Below the pieces are notes generated by a model. The model ran no database searches and had not been told where the DNA came from. It saw only the letters and a list, made by a program, of their open reading frames with translations. The position numbers and the translations under genes are program-made. A stretch of DNA of 5,642 nt from Clostridia bacterium (GTDB lineage: Bacteria; Bacillota; Clostridia; Oscillospirales; Acutalibacteraceae), in assembly GCA_017425745.1 (NCBI GenBank), contig JAFOXT010000018.1, forward strand, positions 1-5,642. Direction: 5' to 3'. Positions 1 to 5,611 of this stretch are shown piece after piece (position 1 is the first letter of the stretch; each line of letters starts with the position of its first letter).

Positions 1-3
1 CAT

Positions 4-37
4 AAAAACAATGCACCTATCCACGATAAGTGCATTG
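4..37 (-). terminator. Intrinsic terminator of the three-gene operon
   Basis: Read on the minus strand, positions 37-25 and 21-9 form a 13-bp stem (CAATGCACTTATC against GATAGGTGCATTG, one G.U pair) closed by the triloop GTG at 24-22. A run of five T follows at 8-4. It starts 16 bases after the stop codon of the GH130 gene, the expected place for the end of the operon. On the plus strand the same stem is followed by AAAAGC, so it should act mainly in the minus direction. Confidence 0.9.
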
Positions 38-53
38 AAAAGCTTTTTTAATT

Positions 54-1085
54 TTATTTACGGCTTTCCGTACAAAGTGCAATCAGATCCTCAAGCTTTG
101 CAGTAGCAAGACACTCAACTGTATCTGATGCACCGTAATATATTTTTACCTCTCCGTTATCTTCAAGAATCATACCGCCGGGAAAAATTACGTGCTTACG
201 AAAGCCCGACTGTGTTTCGTAATAATTTTCGGGAGCAATAAGAGGAAGCTTACTCATACCCACAATTTTTGTAGGATCATCAAGGTCAAGAAGCATAATT
301 CCTGCGCAGTATCTTTTTTTCCACTTTCTTTCCCAACCGTTTTTTCTGCGCTTATTATCCTTGTCTACAGCGTGGAAAATTGTAAGCCAACCCTTATCTG
401 TTTTAATCGGAGGTGCCGCAGGGCCTATTTTATCGTTGGCATAAGGAACATCCTCAACAGCAAGAACAAGCTCAGTTTCACCCCAGAATTTAAGGTCGGG
501 CGAGGTTGAAAGCCAAAGGTCAAATCTGTCCTTACCGCCTCTTGAATAAACCGGAAAAGGTCGCTCAAGCCTTACATATTTACCTCCGATTTTTTCAGGA
601 AAGAGCACCATATTACGATTATCAGGTGCAGAGGCACTGATAATGTTTATTTTTTTAAAGCTGTCATCTGTTTCGGCAATACAGCCTCGTACTCCGTGTT
701 TTGTATCCATAGCCATACAAAGGTAAGGCTTGCCGTCTATAACAGTAATTCTCGGGTCATAAAGCCTTTTAATTTCATCCCCGGGCAAAAGATTTTTGTT
801 GTCAAAAATGGTCTTTTCACTAACTTTCCAGTTTATACCGTCATCACTTGTTGCAAAGCCGAGAGAGGTTTTGAATTTAACCTTAGGATATGTCTTTTCA
901 GTAGGGCCGTAATCGTTACGGAATACCATAACGTATTTGCCGTTATATTTGGCAACGCCTGCATTAAAAATCAATGATGCTTCATAGGGTATATCATCCT
1001 TTGTAAGCACAGGCTTTTCTATTTTTCTTATACATTCTGCACTGTGAAGCACAGGCTTTAAAGTCTTGTTACTGAACAGTTTCAT
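54..1085 (-). CDS. GH130-family glycoside phosphorylase-like protein
   Basis: A 343-residue protein that reads as a five-bladed beta-propeller of family GH130 (older name DUF377). Members are mostly inverting phosphorylases that cleave beta-mannosides with phosphate to give alpha-mannose 1-phosphate; a few are hydrolases. Visible hallmarks in order are FNAGV (40-44), the TSDDGINW blade repeat (79-86), YDPRIT (109-114), MVLFPEKIGGKYVRLERP (159-176), GPAAPPIKTDKGWLTIFHAV (221-240) and FPGG followed by IYYGASDT (301-304, 315-322). Asp110 of the DPR motif probably corresponds to the family's proposed catalytic Asp. Arg172/Arg175 and His238 are basic residues in regions that bind phosphate in characterised phosphorylases, which favours phosphorolysis over hydrolysis; this correspondence is from memory, not an alignment. 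There is no signal peptide, so it should be cytoplasmic. The length fits the shorter GH130 subgroups. Its ATG overlaps the stop of the preceding gene (ATGA), with AAGGTG eight bases upstream, so translation is probably coupled. The substrate is unknown. Confidence 0.87.
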   Translation of the reverse strand: MKLFSNKTLKPVLHSAECIRKIEKPVLTKDDIPYEASLIFNAGVAKYNGKYVMVFRNDYGPTEKTYPKVKFKTSLGFATSDDGINWKVSEKTIFDNKNLLPGDEIKRLYDPRITVIDGKPYLCMAMDTKHGVRGCIAETDDSFKKINIISASAPDNRNMVLFPEKIGGKYVRLERPFPVYSRGGKDRFDLWLSTSPDLKFWGETELVLAVEDVPYANDKIGPAAPPIKTDKGWLTIFHAVDKDNKRRKNGWERKWKKRYCAGIMLLDLDDPTKIVGMSKLPLIAPENYYETQSGFRKHVIFPGGMILEDNGEVKIYYGASDTVECLATAKLEDLIALCTESRK

Positions 1086-2089
1086 TTTAAATACACCTTT
1101 TCTCCTGATTCTGACGATTTATAAATTGCCAAAAACTCTTCTACAGCCTTTCCGCCCTCAAAAGCATCCACAGGGAAAGGCTTTTTGTTTTCTATGCATT
1201 CATAAAAATCCTTTATAAGAGGTGCGTGACCGCCGCCCCAATAGCTTTTGCCTATAAAATCCAGCTTGTTTTTCAAGCGAAGCTGTTTCACCTTACCGAA
1301 GCTGATTATATATGCATTGTCACCCTCTATACGCAAGGTGGCTCTTTTACATACTATATCAATCATAACGGGACGGTTATCTGTGAAAGCAGTTGTAGCA
1401 TTAAAAAGCGCAGTAACGCCGTTTTCATATTCAAACAAAGCATTAACCGTATCCTCAACCTCGATAATTCCCTTAAGATGGTCGTTGAAGATGTGCGCTG
1501 TTACAGATACTGCATCGCTTCCTATGAGATATCTCATTAAATCCTGAGTATGTATGGCCTGATTTACAGTAACACCGCCGCCTTCTTTTTCAAGTGTACC
1601 GTGCCAGTCGTCACTGTAGTAGTCTTCGCCTCGGCTCCAATGCACAAAGGCTCTTACGGATTCAACCCTTCCGTATATTTTTCTGTCAATGATGCCCTTT
1701 ACTGCACTGACAGCCTCTATATATCTGTTCTGAAAGCATACACCGAAATTGGCAGTGCTGTTTTCCTGCGCTTTATGGAGAAGCTCAAGACCTTCTTCAG
1801 AAATCGCGCAGGGCTTTTCGCAAAGAACGTGAATTCCTTTTCTGAGAGCAGTGACAGCCATAGGCACATGAAGATAGTGAGGTGTGCAGATATGAATACA
1901 GTCGGGCTTATCTTCACTCAGCATAGTTTCGTAATCATAATAAGCCTTGCAACTGTATTTCTTTGCTGTTTTGTCTGCACGCACCTTTTTTATGTCCACA
2001 ACAGATGAGATTTCAACGTTTTTCAGACTTTTCAGCACTCTCAGATGGTTGCGTGAAATCATTCCGCAGCCAATCACTGAAACTCTCAT
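1082..2089 (-). CDS. Gfo/Idh/MocA-family NAD(P)-dependent oxidoreductase
   Basis: A 335-residue protein with the two-domain architecture of the Gfo/Idh/MocA dehydrogenases, which oxidise or reduce a sugar, cyclitol or glycoside hydroxyl using NAD(P). The N-terminal Rossmann fold opens with VSVIGCGMIS (3-12) and has an acidic Asp32 at the end of the second strand, which suggests NAD preference. ICTPHYLH (67-74) and the catalytic-lysine motif CEKP (90-93, Lys92) follow. The substrate domain carries EGGGVTVNQAIHTQDL (169-184) with His180 and Asp183 in the usual catalytic positions. The C-terminal beta-sheet domain runs to the end. It is a clear paralogue of the C-terminal half of the upstream gene; both share CTPHY, EKP, GGGV..NQ and H..DL. 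It is cytoplasmic. AAGGAAG, which begins inside the stop codon of the upstream gene, is its Shine-Dalgarno site, and its own stop overlaps the GH130 start. Substrate and direction of reaction cannot be told. Confidence 0.9.
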   Translation of the reverse strand: MRVSVIGCGMISRNHLRVLKSLKNVEISSVVDIKKVRADKTAKKYSCKAYYDYETMLSEDKPDCIHICTPHYLHVPMAVTALRKGIHVLCEKPCAISEEGLELLHKAQENSTANFGVCFQNRYIEAVSAVKGIIDRKIYGRVESVRAFVHWSRGEDYYSDDWHGTLEKEGGGVTVNQAIHTQDLMRYLIGSDAVSVTAHIFNDHLKGIIEVEDTVNALFEYENGVTALFNATTAFTDNRPVMIDIVCKRATLRIEGDNAYIISFGKVKQLRLKNKLDFIGKSYWGGGHAPLIKDFYECIENKKPFPVDAFEGGKAVEEFLAIYKSSESGEKVYLK

Positions 2090-2101
2090 TTTATCACTTC
2101 C

Positions 2102-4123
2102 TTAAAAAGTACTGCTCATATCCTCCACAGCCTTTGAGGCAACATCATCTTTAGCTTTTGATGAAGCAACCTTTTCCATAAGAATAGAATAGAACTTATC
2201 CTCATCAACGGGAAGAGTAACCGTTTCGTTTGTCCAGGAAGACAGATGGGCCGCATTTGAAATCATAAGACCGTTTATACCCTCAGTGCCTTCGGCAACA
2301 AGCGGTGTACCGTAAAGAATATGGTCCGAGAAGGCATTGAGTACACCCGGATGCTGGTCGTTTATGCCGTCAGTTTCAACTTCAGTTTCCTGATAGGGAA
2401 TGCTTGCAAATCCGTTTTCACAGGTTCTGATATTTTCTGCAAGACCTTCTTCAAGCTCAAAGAGAGTGATCTTTTCACCTTTTTCACAAACAAGCTTAGC
2501 CTTGTCAAGAGTTATTTCAAGTCGGTTTGAACCGGGATAGTCACCTGTTGAGGTTACAAAAACGCCTGTTGCGCCGTTTGGATATTCAGCATAAATTGTA
2601 ACGTCGTCTTCAATTTCAACGTCGTGCCATTTACCCTCGTGGCAGAAAGCTCTTACCTTTGAGGGCATTCCGCATATCCACTGCCACAAATCAAGCTGAT
2701 GAGGTGACTGATTAAGCAGTACACCACCGCCTTCACCTACCCAGGTTGCTCTCCATCCGCCTGAATTGTAATAAGCCTGAGTGCGGTACCAATCGGTAAT
2801 TATCCAGTTTACACGGCGGATTTCACCGTACATCTTACTGTCTACGATTTCTTTTATCTTTCTGTATACACAGTTTGTTCTCTGATTGAACATCATAGCA
2901 AAGGTTTTATCCTGCTTTTCTGCAAACTCGTTCATTTCACGAACCTGCTTTGTATAAACACCTGCCGGCTTTTCAGAAACAACATGAATACCTTTTCCGA
3001 GAGCCTTCATTACAAGCTCAGGGTGTGAATAATGAGGAGTGCAGATAATAACTGCATCAACCTCACCGCTTTGGATAAGCTCTTCTGCTGAATTATATCT
3101 TTTTGCCCAAGGAAGATTTTCTTCTGACCAGAGCAGCTTTTCGGGTGTGCTGTCGGCAACAGCAGTAATACGCATACCTCTTATTTTGCCGTTAAGAAAG
3201 CTTTTTGCGTGAGATGTACCCATATTGCCCATACCGATAATACCAAAACGAATGGGATGAATTTTATTTACAACACTGTACATAGCATCAGCTGCCGCCT
3301 TGAAGGATTCGGCGTGGCTTGGATAAGAATTCACCTTTATTTTTCTTACACTGTTAACTACAGCCTCAAGCTTTCCTAAGCCTTCAAAAACCTTAAGGTG
3401 AGGCTCAAGAGAAAGAATAACAGTTTTCTTGTGTTTATCGAATCTTTTAAGAATTTCTTCCACGTTACCGTCGCCCTCACCTGCAGGTACAACGTCGGAG
3501 TTTTCGTAAAGAGCATCCTTGATGTGGAAATATTCTATGTAATCCTCAAGTAAATCATAAGCCTTGAGGGTGTCAACACCGCACTGAACAAAGTTAGCAG
3601 GGTCAAAAACTGCTCTGAGCTTTCCGTCGCAGGCCTTAAGAATATCAAAACAACGCTCAGCATTGTCACCGTAAATTCCCTTTTCGTTTTCGTGGCATGG
3701 AATAATTCCGTTTTCCGCTGCATAGTCGGTCATAGCCTTAACTCTGCGGATAACCTCATCTCTGTATTCTTCATAGGAGTCGTTTTCGCTGAAATAAAAG
3801 CTGAATAATCGGATATATTTTGCTTCAAGAATTTTTGCAACTTCAACAGTATTCTTAAAAGCTTCAAAATGAGGTGCAAAATCCTCCTTGATGTTGATTT
3901 TGCCGTAGCCTGAGCCGATTGAAGCAACCTTCATTCCCTCACGGTCAATCTCCATTTTCATTTCTTTTGCCTGACTGACAGTCATCTGGTTTATGTTAAG
4001 AGTCTTGCCGAAGCCGCGAAGCTCCATATGTGTAATTCCGTTAAGCTTACAGGCAGCCATCTGTCCGCCTATAGTTGTCTCGCCCGATTCATCACAGAAT
4101 GCGGAATAAATAAAATGTGCCAT
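2102..4123 (-). CDS. Fused TIM-barrel sugar epimerase/isomerase and Gfo/Idh/MocA oxidoreductase
   Basis: A 673-residue two-enzyme polypeptide. Residues 1 to about 262 match the xylose-isomerase-like TIM barrel (sugar phosphate isomerase/epimerase, AP endonuclease family 2). They include AFCDE (8-12), MELRG (33-37), CHENEKGIYGD (143-153), FDPANF (173-178), HIKD (200-203) and SLEPH (238-242). Glu145, Asp174, His200 and Glu240 are the likely divalent-metal ligands. After a linker (about 263-290) comes a complete Gfo/Idh/MocA oxidoreductase: Rossmann GIIGMGNMG (294-302), CTPHYSH (361-367), SEKP (383-386, catalytic Lys385) and GEGGGVLLNQSPHQLDLWQW (463-482, His475 and Asp478). Both halves look intact. 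AAAGGAG lies eight bases before the chosen ATG. The internal ATG at 3283 (Met281) has no well-placed ribosome site, so one long product is expected. A poorly conserved, charged tail follows about residue 640. It is the first gene of the operon, 12 bases before the next. Oxidation plus epimerisation or elimination of a 3-keto glycoside is an inference from YcjR/YcjS and DgpA/DgpC-type partners. Confidence 0.9.
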   Translation of the reverse strand: MAHFIYSAFCDESGETTIGGQMAACKLNGITHMELRGFGKTLNINQMTVSQAKEMKMEIDREGMKVASIGSGYGKINIKEDFAPHFEAFKNTVEVAKILEAKYIRLFSFYFSENDSYEEYRDEVIRRVKAMTDYAAENGIIPCHENEKGIYGDNAERCFDILKACDGKLRAVFDPANFVQCGVDTLKAYDLLEDYIEYFHIKDALYENSDVVPAGEGDGNVEEILKRFDKHKKTVILSLEPHLKVFEGLGKLEAVVNSVRKIKVNSYPSHAESFKAAADAMYSVVNKIHPIRFGIIGMGNMGTSHAKSFLNGKIRGMRITAVADSTPEKLLWSEENLPWAKRYNSAEELIQSGEVDAVIICTPHYSHPELVMKALGKGIHVVSEKPAGVYTKQVREMNEFAEKQDKTFAMMFNQRTNCVYRKIKEIVDSKMYGEIRRVNWIITDWYRTQAYYNSGGWRATWVGEGGGVLLNQSPHQLDLWQWICGMPSKVRAFCHEGKWHDVEIEDDVTIYAEYPNGATGVFVTSTGDYPGSNRLEITLDKAKLVCEKGEKITLFELEEGLAENIRTCENGFASIPYQETEVETDGINDQHPGVLNAFSDHILYGTPLVAEGTEGINGLMISNAAHLSSWTNETVTLPVDEDKFYSILMEKVASSKAKDDVASKAVEDMSSTF

Positions 4124-4147
4124 TATAACTACTCCTTTGCTGATAGT

Positions 4148-4166
4148 TGTACATTTTAATTGTACA
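4148..4166. repeat. TGTACA inverted repeat over the operon -10 region
   Basis: TGTACA occurs at 4148-4153 and again at 4161-4166, separated by seven bases, forming a near-palindrome of 19 bp centred at 4157. It covers the proposed -10 box and runs to about the transcription start of the operon. The equivalent place before the metallophosphoesterase gene lacks it, although the flanking sequence there is a copy. A repressor operator is the simplest reading. A short hairpin in the nascent transcript is possible but would start at or before the first base. Confidence 0.5.
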
Positions 4167-4187
4167 TCTGTTTTGTTATATTTTCCT
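4159..4187 (-). promoter_or_regulatory. Candidate activator-dependent promoter of the sugar operon
   Basis: On the minus strand TACAAT (4164-4159) is a good -10 box. The hexamer 17 bases upstream is AGGAAA (4187-4182), a very poor -35. The second of two direct repeats ends on this weak -35, which is the usual arrangement when an AraC-type protein replaces -35 recognition. Transcription would start near 4152, giving a leader of about 30 bases before the ATG at 4123. Inferred from sequence only. Confidence 0.5.
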
Positions 4188-4234
4188 TGATTATTTTGAT
4201 AAATTAAGAGTGTTTTCTTTACTTTTTTGATATG
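4163..4234 (-). promoter_or_regulatory. Left copy of duplicated regulator-binding region (two 31-bp-spaced direct repeats)
   Basis: Read on the minus strand, this block matches 5119-5190 (plus) at about 59 of 72 positions with no gaps. It holds two imperfect direct repeats of about 21 bp, at 4233-4213 and 4202-4182. They start ATATCAAAA and TTATCAAAA and end AAAGAAAA and AAGGAAA. Their starts are 31 bp apart, three helical turns, so both face the same side of the DNA. Likely bound by the AraC-family protein encoded next door. The similarity continues to about 4251, as an apparent relic of the regulator's own promoter. Confidence 0.6.
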
Positions 4235-4275
4235 ATATCAGGTGTTATTAAATTGCAGTAAGCAAAAGCTTTCCT

Positions 4276-5079
4276 TTAACCTTTCTTCTGCAGCTTTTTC
4301 GGAGAGATGCCATACACCTCTTTGAACTTTTTTGAAAAATAATTGCTGTCCTCAAAGCCGCAGATTTCGGCAATTCCGGTAATGTTCTGACCTTCGGCAC
4401 TTCTGAGAAGCTGCTCAGCATACTGAAGTCTCAAGGAGTTAAGATACTTTGAAAAGCCGAGACCTGTTTCTTTTTTGAACATTCTTGAAAAATGCTCGGG
4501 ACTTACAGAAAACCTTTTTGCAAGAGAGGAAAGGGTAATATCGGAAGCAAAATTTTCTCTTATGTACGCAACTGCCTCTTTGATTATTCTGTTGCCGTCG
4601 TCTACGGTAATGCAGGAGTCGGAGTTTCTTAAAAGAAGATAAAAAAGTGAGTGAGTAAGACAGACAAGAATTTCGTCAGAATAAATATCACCGAGTCTGT
4701 ATTCGTTTTCGGCTTTTTCAAAAAGCTTTTTCACCTCGTCAACTACAAAAGGATTACGGTAAAGATAAGTGCCCGAAGTAAAGCCCGCCCTTACCGATGC
4801 AGGGATGTATTTGCCTGAGCAGTTGATAAGTATTCTGGAATGGTTTATATCGTCGTATTTTGTGTGATGAATCATACCGTCGGGAATTACAACAATATCG
4901 CCTGCCTGAACACTGTAAAGCTTGTTGTCTATAATGTAGGTGCAGTTACCCTCAAGCATAAAATATATCTCATAAAGAGAGTGATAATGGGGCCATGACG
5001 TACCCGTTTCGGCAACCCTTTTACTCATTCCGTGATGAAAATAAAATTCCTCAGCAGGGTCAAATTTTATAAAGCTCAT
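4276..5079 (-). CDS. AraC-family transcriptional regulator with cupin sensor domain
   Basis: With the start at 5079 this is a 267-residue AraC/XylS regulator. The N-terminal half is a cupin ligand-binding domain: HYHSLYEIYFMLEG (31-44) with His31, His33 and Glu37, then VQAGDIVVIPDGMIHH (57-72). The C-terminal AraC domain has two helix-turn-helices, about 182-206 (TLSSLAKRFSVSPEHFSRMFKKETG) and 233-262 (ITGIAEICGFEDSNYFSKKFKEVYGISPKK). A longer frame from 5175 exists, but its first 32 codons run through the promoter. The ATG at 5079 has GGGAGGTG six to seven bases upstream. It probably senses a sugar and activates the operon to its left and the divergent gene to its right, since both carry the same repeat block. 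No convincing terminator follows its stop at 4276, so read-through into the operon is possible. The ligand is unknown. Confidence 0.93.
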   Translation of the reverse strand: MSFIKFDPAEEFYFHHGMSKRVAETGTSWPHYHSLYEIYFMLEGNCTYIIDNKLYSVQAGDIVVIPDGMIHHTKYDDINHSRILINCSGKYIPASVRAGFTSGTYLYRNPFVVDEVKKLFEKAENEYRLGDIYSDEILVCLTHSLFYLLLRNSDSCITVDDGNRIIKEAVAYIRENFASDITLSSLAKRFSVSPEHFSRMFKKETGLGFSKYLNSLRLQYAEQLLRSAEGQNITGIAEICGFEDSNYFSKKFKEVYGISPKKLQKKG

Positions 5080-5083
5080 AGTA

Positions 5084-5091
5084 CACCTCCC
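5084..5091 (-). promoter_or_regulatory. Shine-Dalgarno site that fixes the regulator start
   Basis: GGGAGGTG on the minus strand is a near-perfect match to the anti-Shine-Dalgarno sequence and ends four bases before the ATG at 5079; its GGAGG core ends six bases before. None of the upstream in-frame ATGs (5175, 5121) has such a site, and both lie upstream of the predicted transcription start. This selects the 267-residue product. Confidence 0.85.
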
Positions 5092-5099
5092 TGTATTCT

Positions 5100-5120
5100 T
5101 GAGGTGATAATAGCACCTCA
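5100..5120. repeat. Inverted repeat enclosing the regulator -10 box
   Basis: TGAGGTG at 5100-5106 and CACCTCA at 5114-5120 form a perfect 7-bp inverted repeat with a 7-base centre, and that centre contains the TATTAT -10 box of the regulator gene. It could be an operator for autorepression or for another repressor, or a chance palindrome. There is no T-run, so it is not an intrinsic terminator. Confidence 0.5.
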
Positions 5121-5135
5121 TATCAAAAAAGTCAA
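5107..5135 (-). promoter_or_regulatory. Sigma-70-type promoter of the AraC-family gene
   Basis: On the minus strand TTGACT (5135-5130) and TATTAT (5112-5107) are separated by exactly 17 bases. Each box differs from consensus at one position. Transcription would begin near 5100, giving a leader of about 21 bases with the Shine-Dalgarno site in it. The -35 box lies inside the first direct repeat of the shared operator block, so binding of the regulator there could repress its own synthesis. Confidence 0.78.
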
Positions 5136-5190
5136 GAAAAGCAACTAAAGATATCAAAATAATTAAGGAAAACAAAACAAATTAGATGTA
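5119..5190 (+). promoter_or_regulatory. Right copy of duplicated regulator-binding region (two 31-bp-spaced direct repeats)
   Basis: Plus-strand counterpart of 4163-4234. The direct repeats begin at 5120 and 5151 (ATATCAAAA in both), 31 bp apart. Over 21 bp they agree at about 17 positions; the first ends AAGAAAA and the second AAGGAAA. Distance from the second repeat to the start codon is the same as at the operon (80 against 79 bases). This supports a common regulator for the divergent gene and the operon. Confidence 0.6.
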
Positions 5191-5199
5191 TGATATAAT
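5166..5199 (+). promoter_or_regulatory. Candidate promoter of the metallophosphoesterase gene
   Basis: Two overlapping -10 candidates exist. TATGAT at 5189-5194 is in exact register with the operon's TACAAT box and is 17 bases from the same weak hexamer AGGAAA (5166-5171). The perfect TATAAT at 5194-5199 is preceded by TG (5191-5192), as in an extended -10. Either would start transcription 25-30 bases before the ATG at 5231. The absence of a real -35 fits dependence on an activator. Confidence 0.5.
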
Positions 5200-5230
5200 T
5201 AAAATAATTATAAGTAAAAGGATGATCAGT

Positions 5231-5611
5231 ATGAAAGCAGCTATTAAAATTATTATCGCTATTATACTCGTTGCCGCAATCGGCTTCGGCGGATTTATCG
5301 GTTTCCAGAGCTCAAAGGGAATTTCCTATGATATTGCATCTGTAGAAAAGCTTCAGAGCGACATTGAAATTGTTTCTGAAACAGACGACAGCGTTACAAT
5401 CAAAAAGAAATCTGACGGCGACTTCAAGGTTCTTATGTTCACCGATACCCATCTTAAGGGTGACAAAGAGCTTGACAATATGACTGTTACATATCTTGTT
5501 GAAATGCTCATGTACGGTAAGGAAGCAAGCAACCGAAAACAAGAGATAGACCGCCAGCACTACACTATTCCGAACCAAAGACCAAAAGATAAGCATTGTG
5601 GGAAAATCTAA
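5231..5611 (+). CDS. Membrane-anchored metallophosphoesterase, N-terminal fragment (disrupted)
   Basis: The open frame from 5231 encodes 126 residues. Residues 1-5 are polar/basic and 6-24 form a hydrophobic helix, so the protein is membrane-anchored or exported. After a spacer comes FKVLMFTDTHLKGDKELDN (65-83), the first metal motif (D-x-H: Asp72, His74) of calcineurin-like metallophosphoesterases, which hydrolyse phosphomono- or diesters. Resemblance continues to about TVTYLVEMLM (85-94). Then the expected PDLV..TGD motif is missing, and about 32 unrelated, polar residues run to a TAA. Normal family members are several hundred residues long, and no other frame downstream restores the motif. 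The gene is therefore interrupted near 5510 by foreign sequence, or the window edge is a misjoin. The start at 5231 is preferred because AAAAGGA sits eight bases upstream; the ATGs at 5186 and 5222 lack this. It is divergent from the regulator. Confidence 0.65.
   Translation: MKAAIKIIIAIILVAAIGFGGFIGFQSSKGISYDIASVEKLQSDIEIVSETDDSVTIKKKSDGDFKVLMFTDTHLKGDKELDNMTVTYLVEMLMYGKEASNRKQEIDRQHYTIPNQRPKDKHCGKI

Noticed and set aside
192..2154. Open frames on the plus strand (192-509, 696-977, 1226-1540, 1248-1547, 1550-2008, 1963-2154) opposite the GH130 and oxidoreductase genes
   Set aside because: They lie antisense to well-supported genes, have no recognisable domains and read as shadows of the opposite strand.
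1717..3927. Minus-strand frames inside the two oxidoreductase genes (1717-1917, 3535-3723, 3730-3927) and the plus frame 2321-2530
   Set aside because: Each is contained in a gene with clear family motifs and has no independent ribosome site or family resemblance.
4255..4275. AAGC/GCTT mini-hairpin after the regulator stop as a terminator
   Set aside because: The stem is only about four pairs and no T-run follows on the minus strand, so it is too weak to call.
5080..5175. A 32-codon N-terminal extension of the AraC-type regulator starting at 5175, hydrophobic at first sight
   Set aside because: It runs through the regulator's own -35 and -10 boxes and the repeat block and has no ribosome site. 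The ATG at 5079 has an excellent one and gives the normal family length.
5186..5230. Earlier start codons (5186, 5222) for the metallophosphoesterase fragment
   Set aside because: The ATG at 5186 lies at or before the -10 region and has no Shine-Dalgarno site. The one at 5222 overlaps the Shine-Dalgarno site that serves 5231. Starting at 5231 gives a clean membrane-anchor sequence.
5312..5596. A 94-codon minus-strand frame opposite the metallophosphoesterase fragment
   Set aside because: It is antisense to the D-x-H motif region, shows no known domain, and crosses the apparent junction near 5510.
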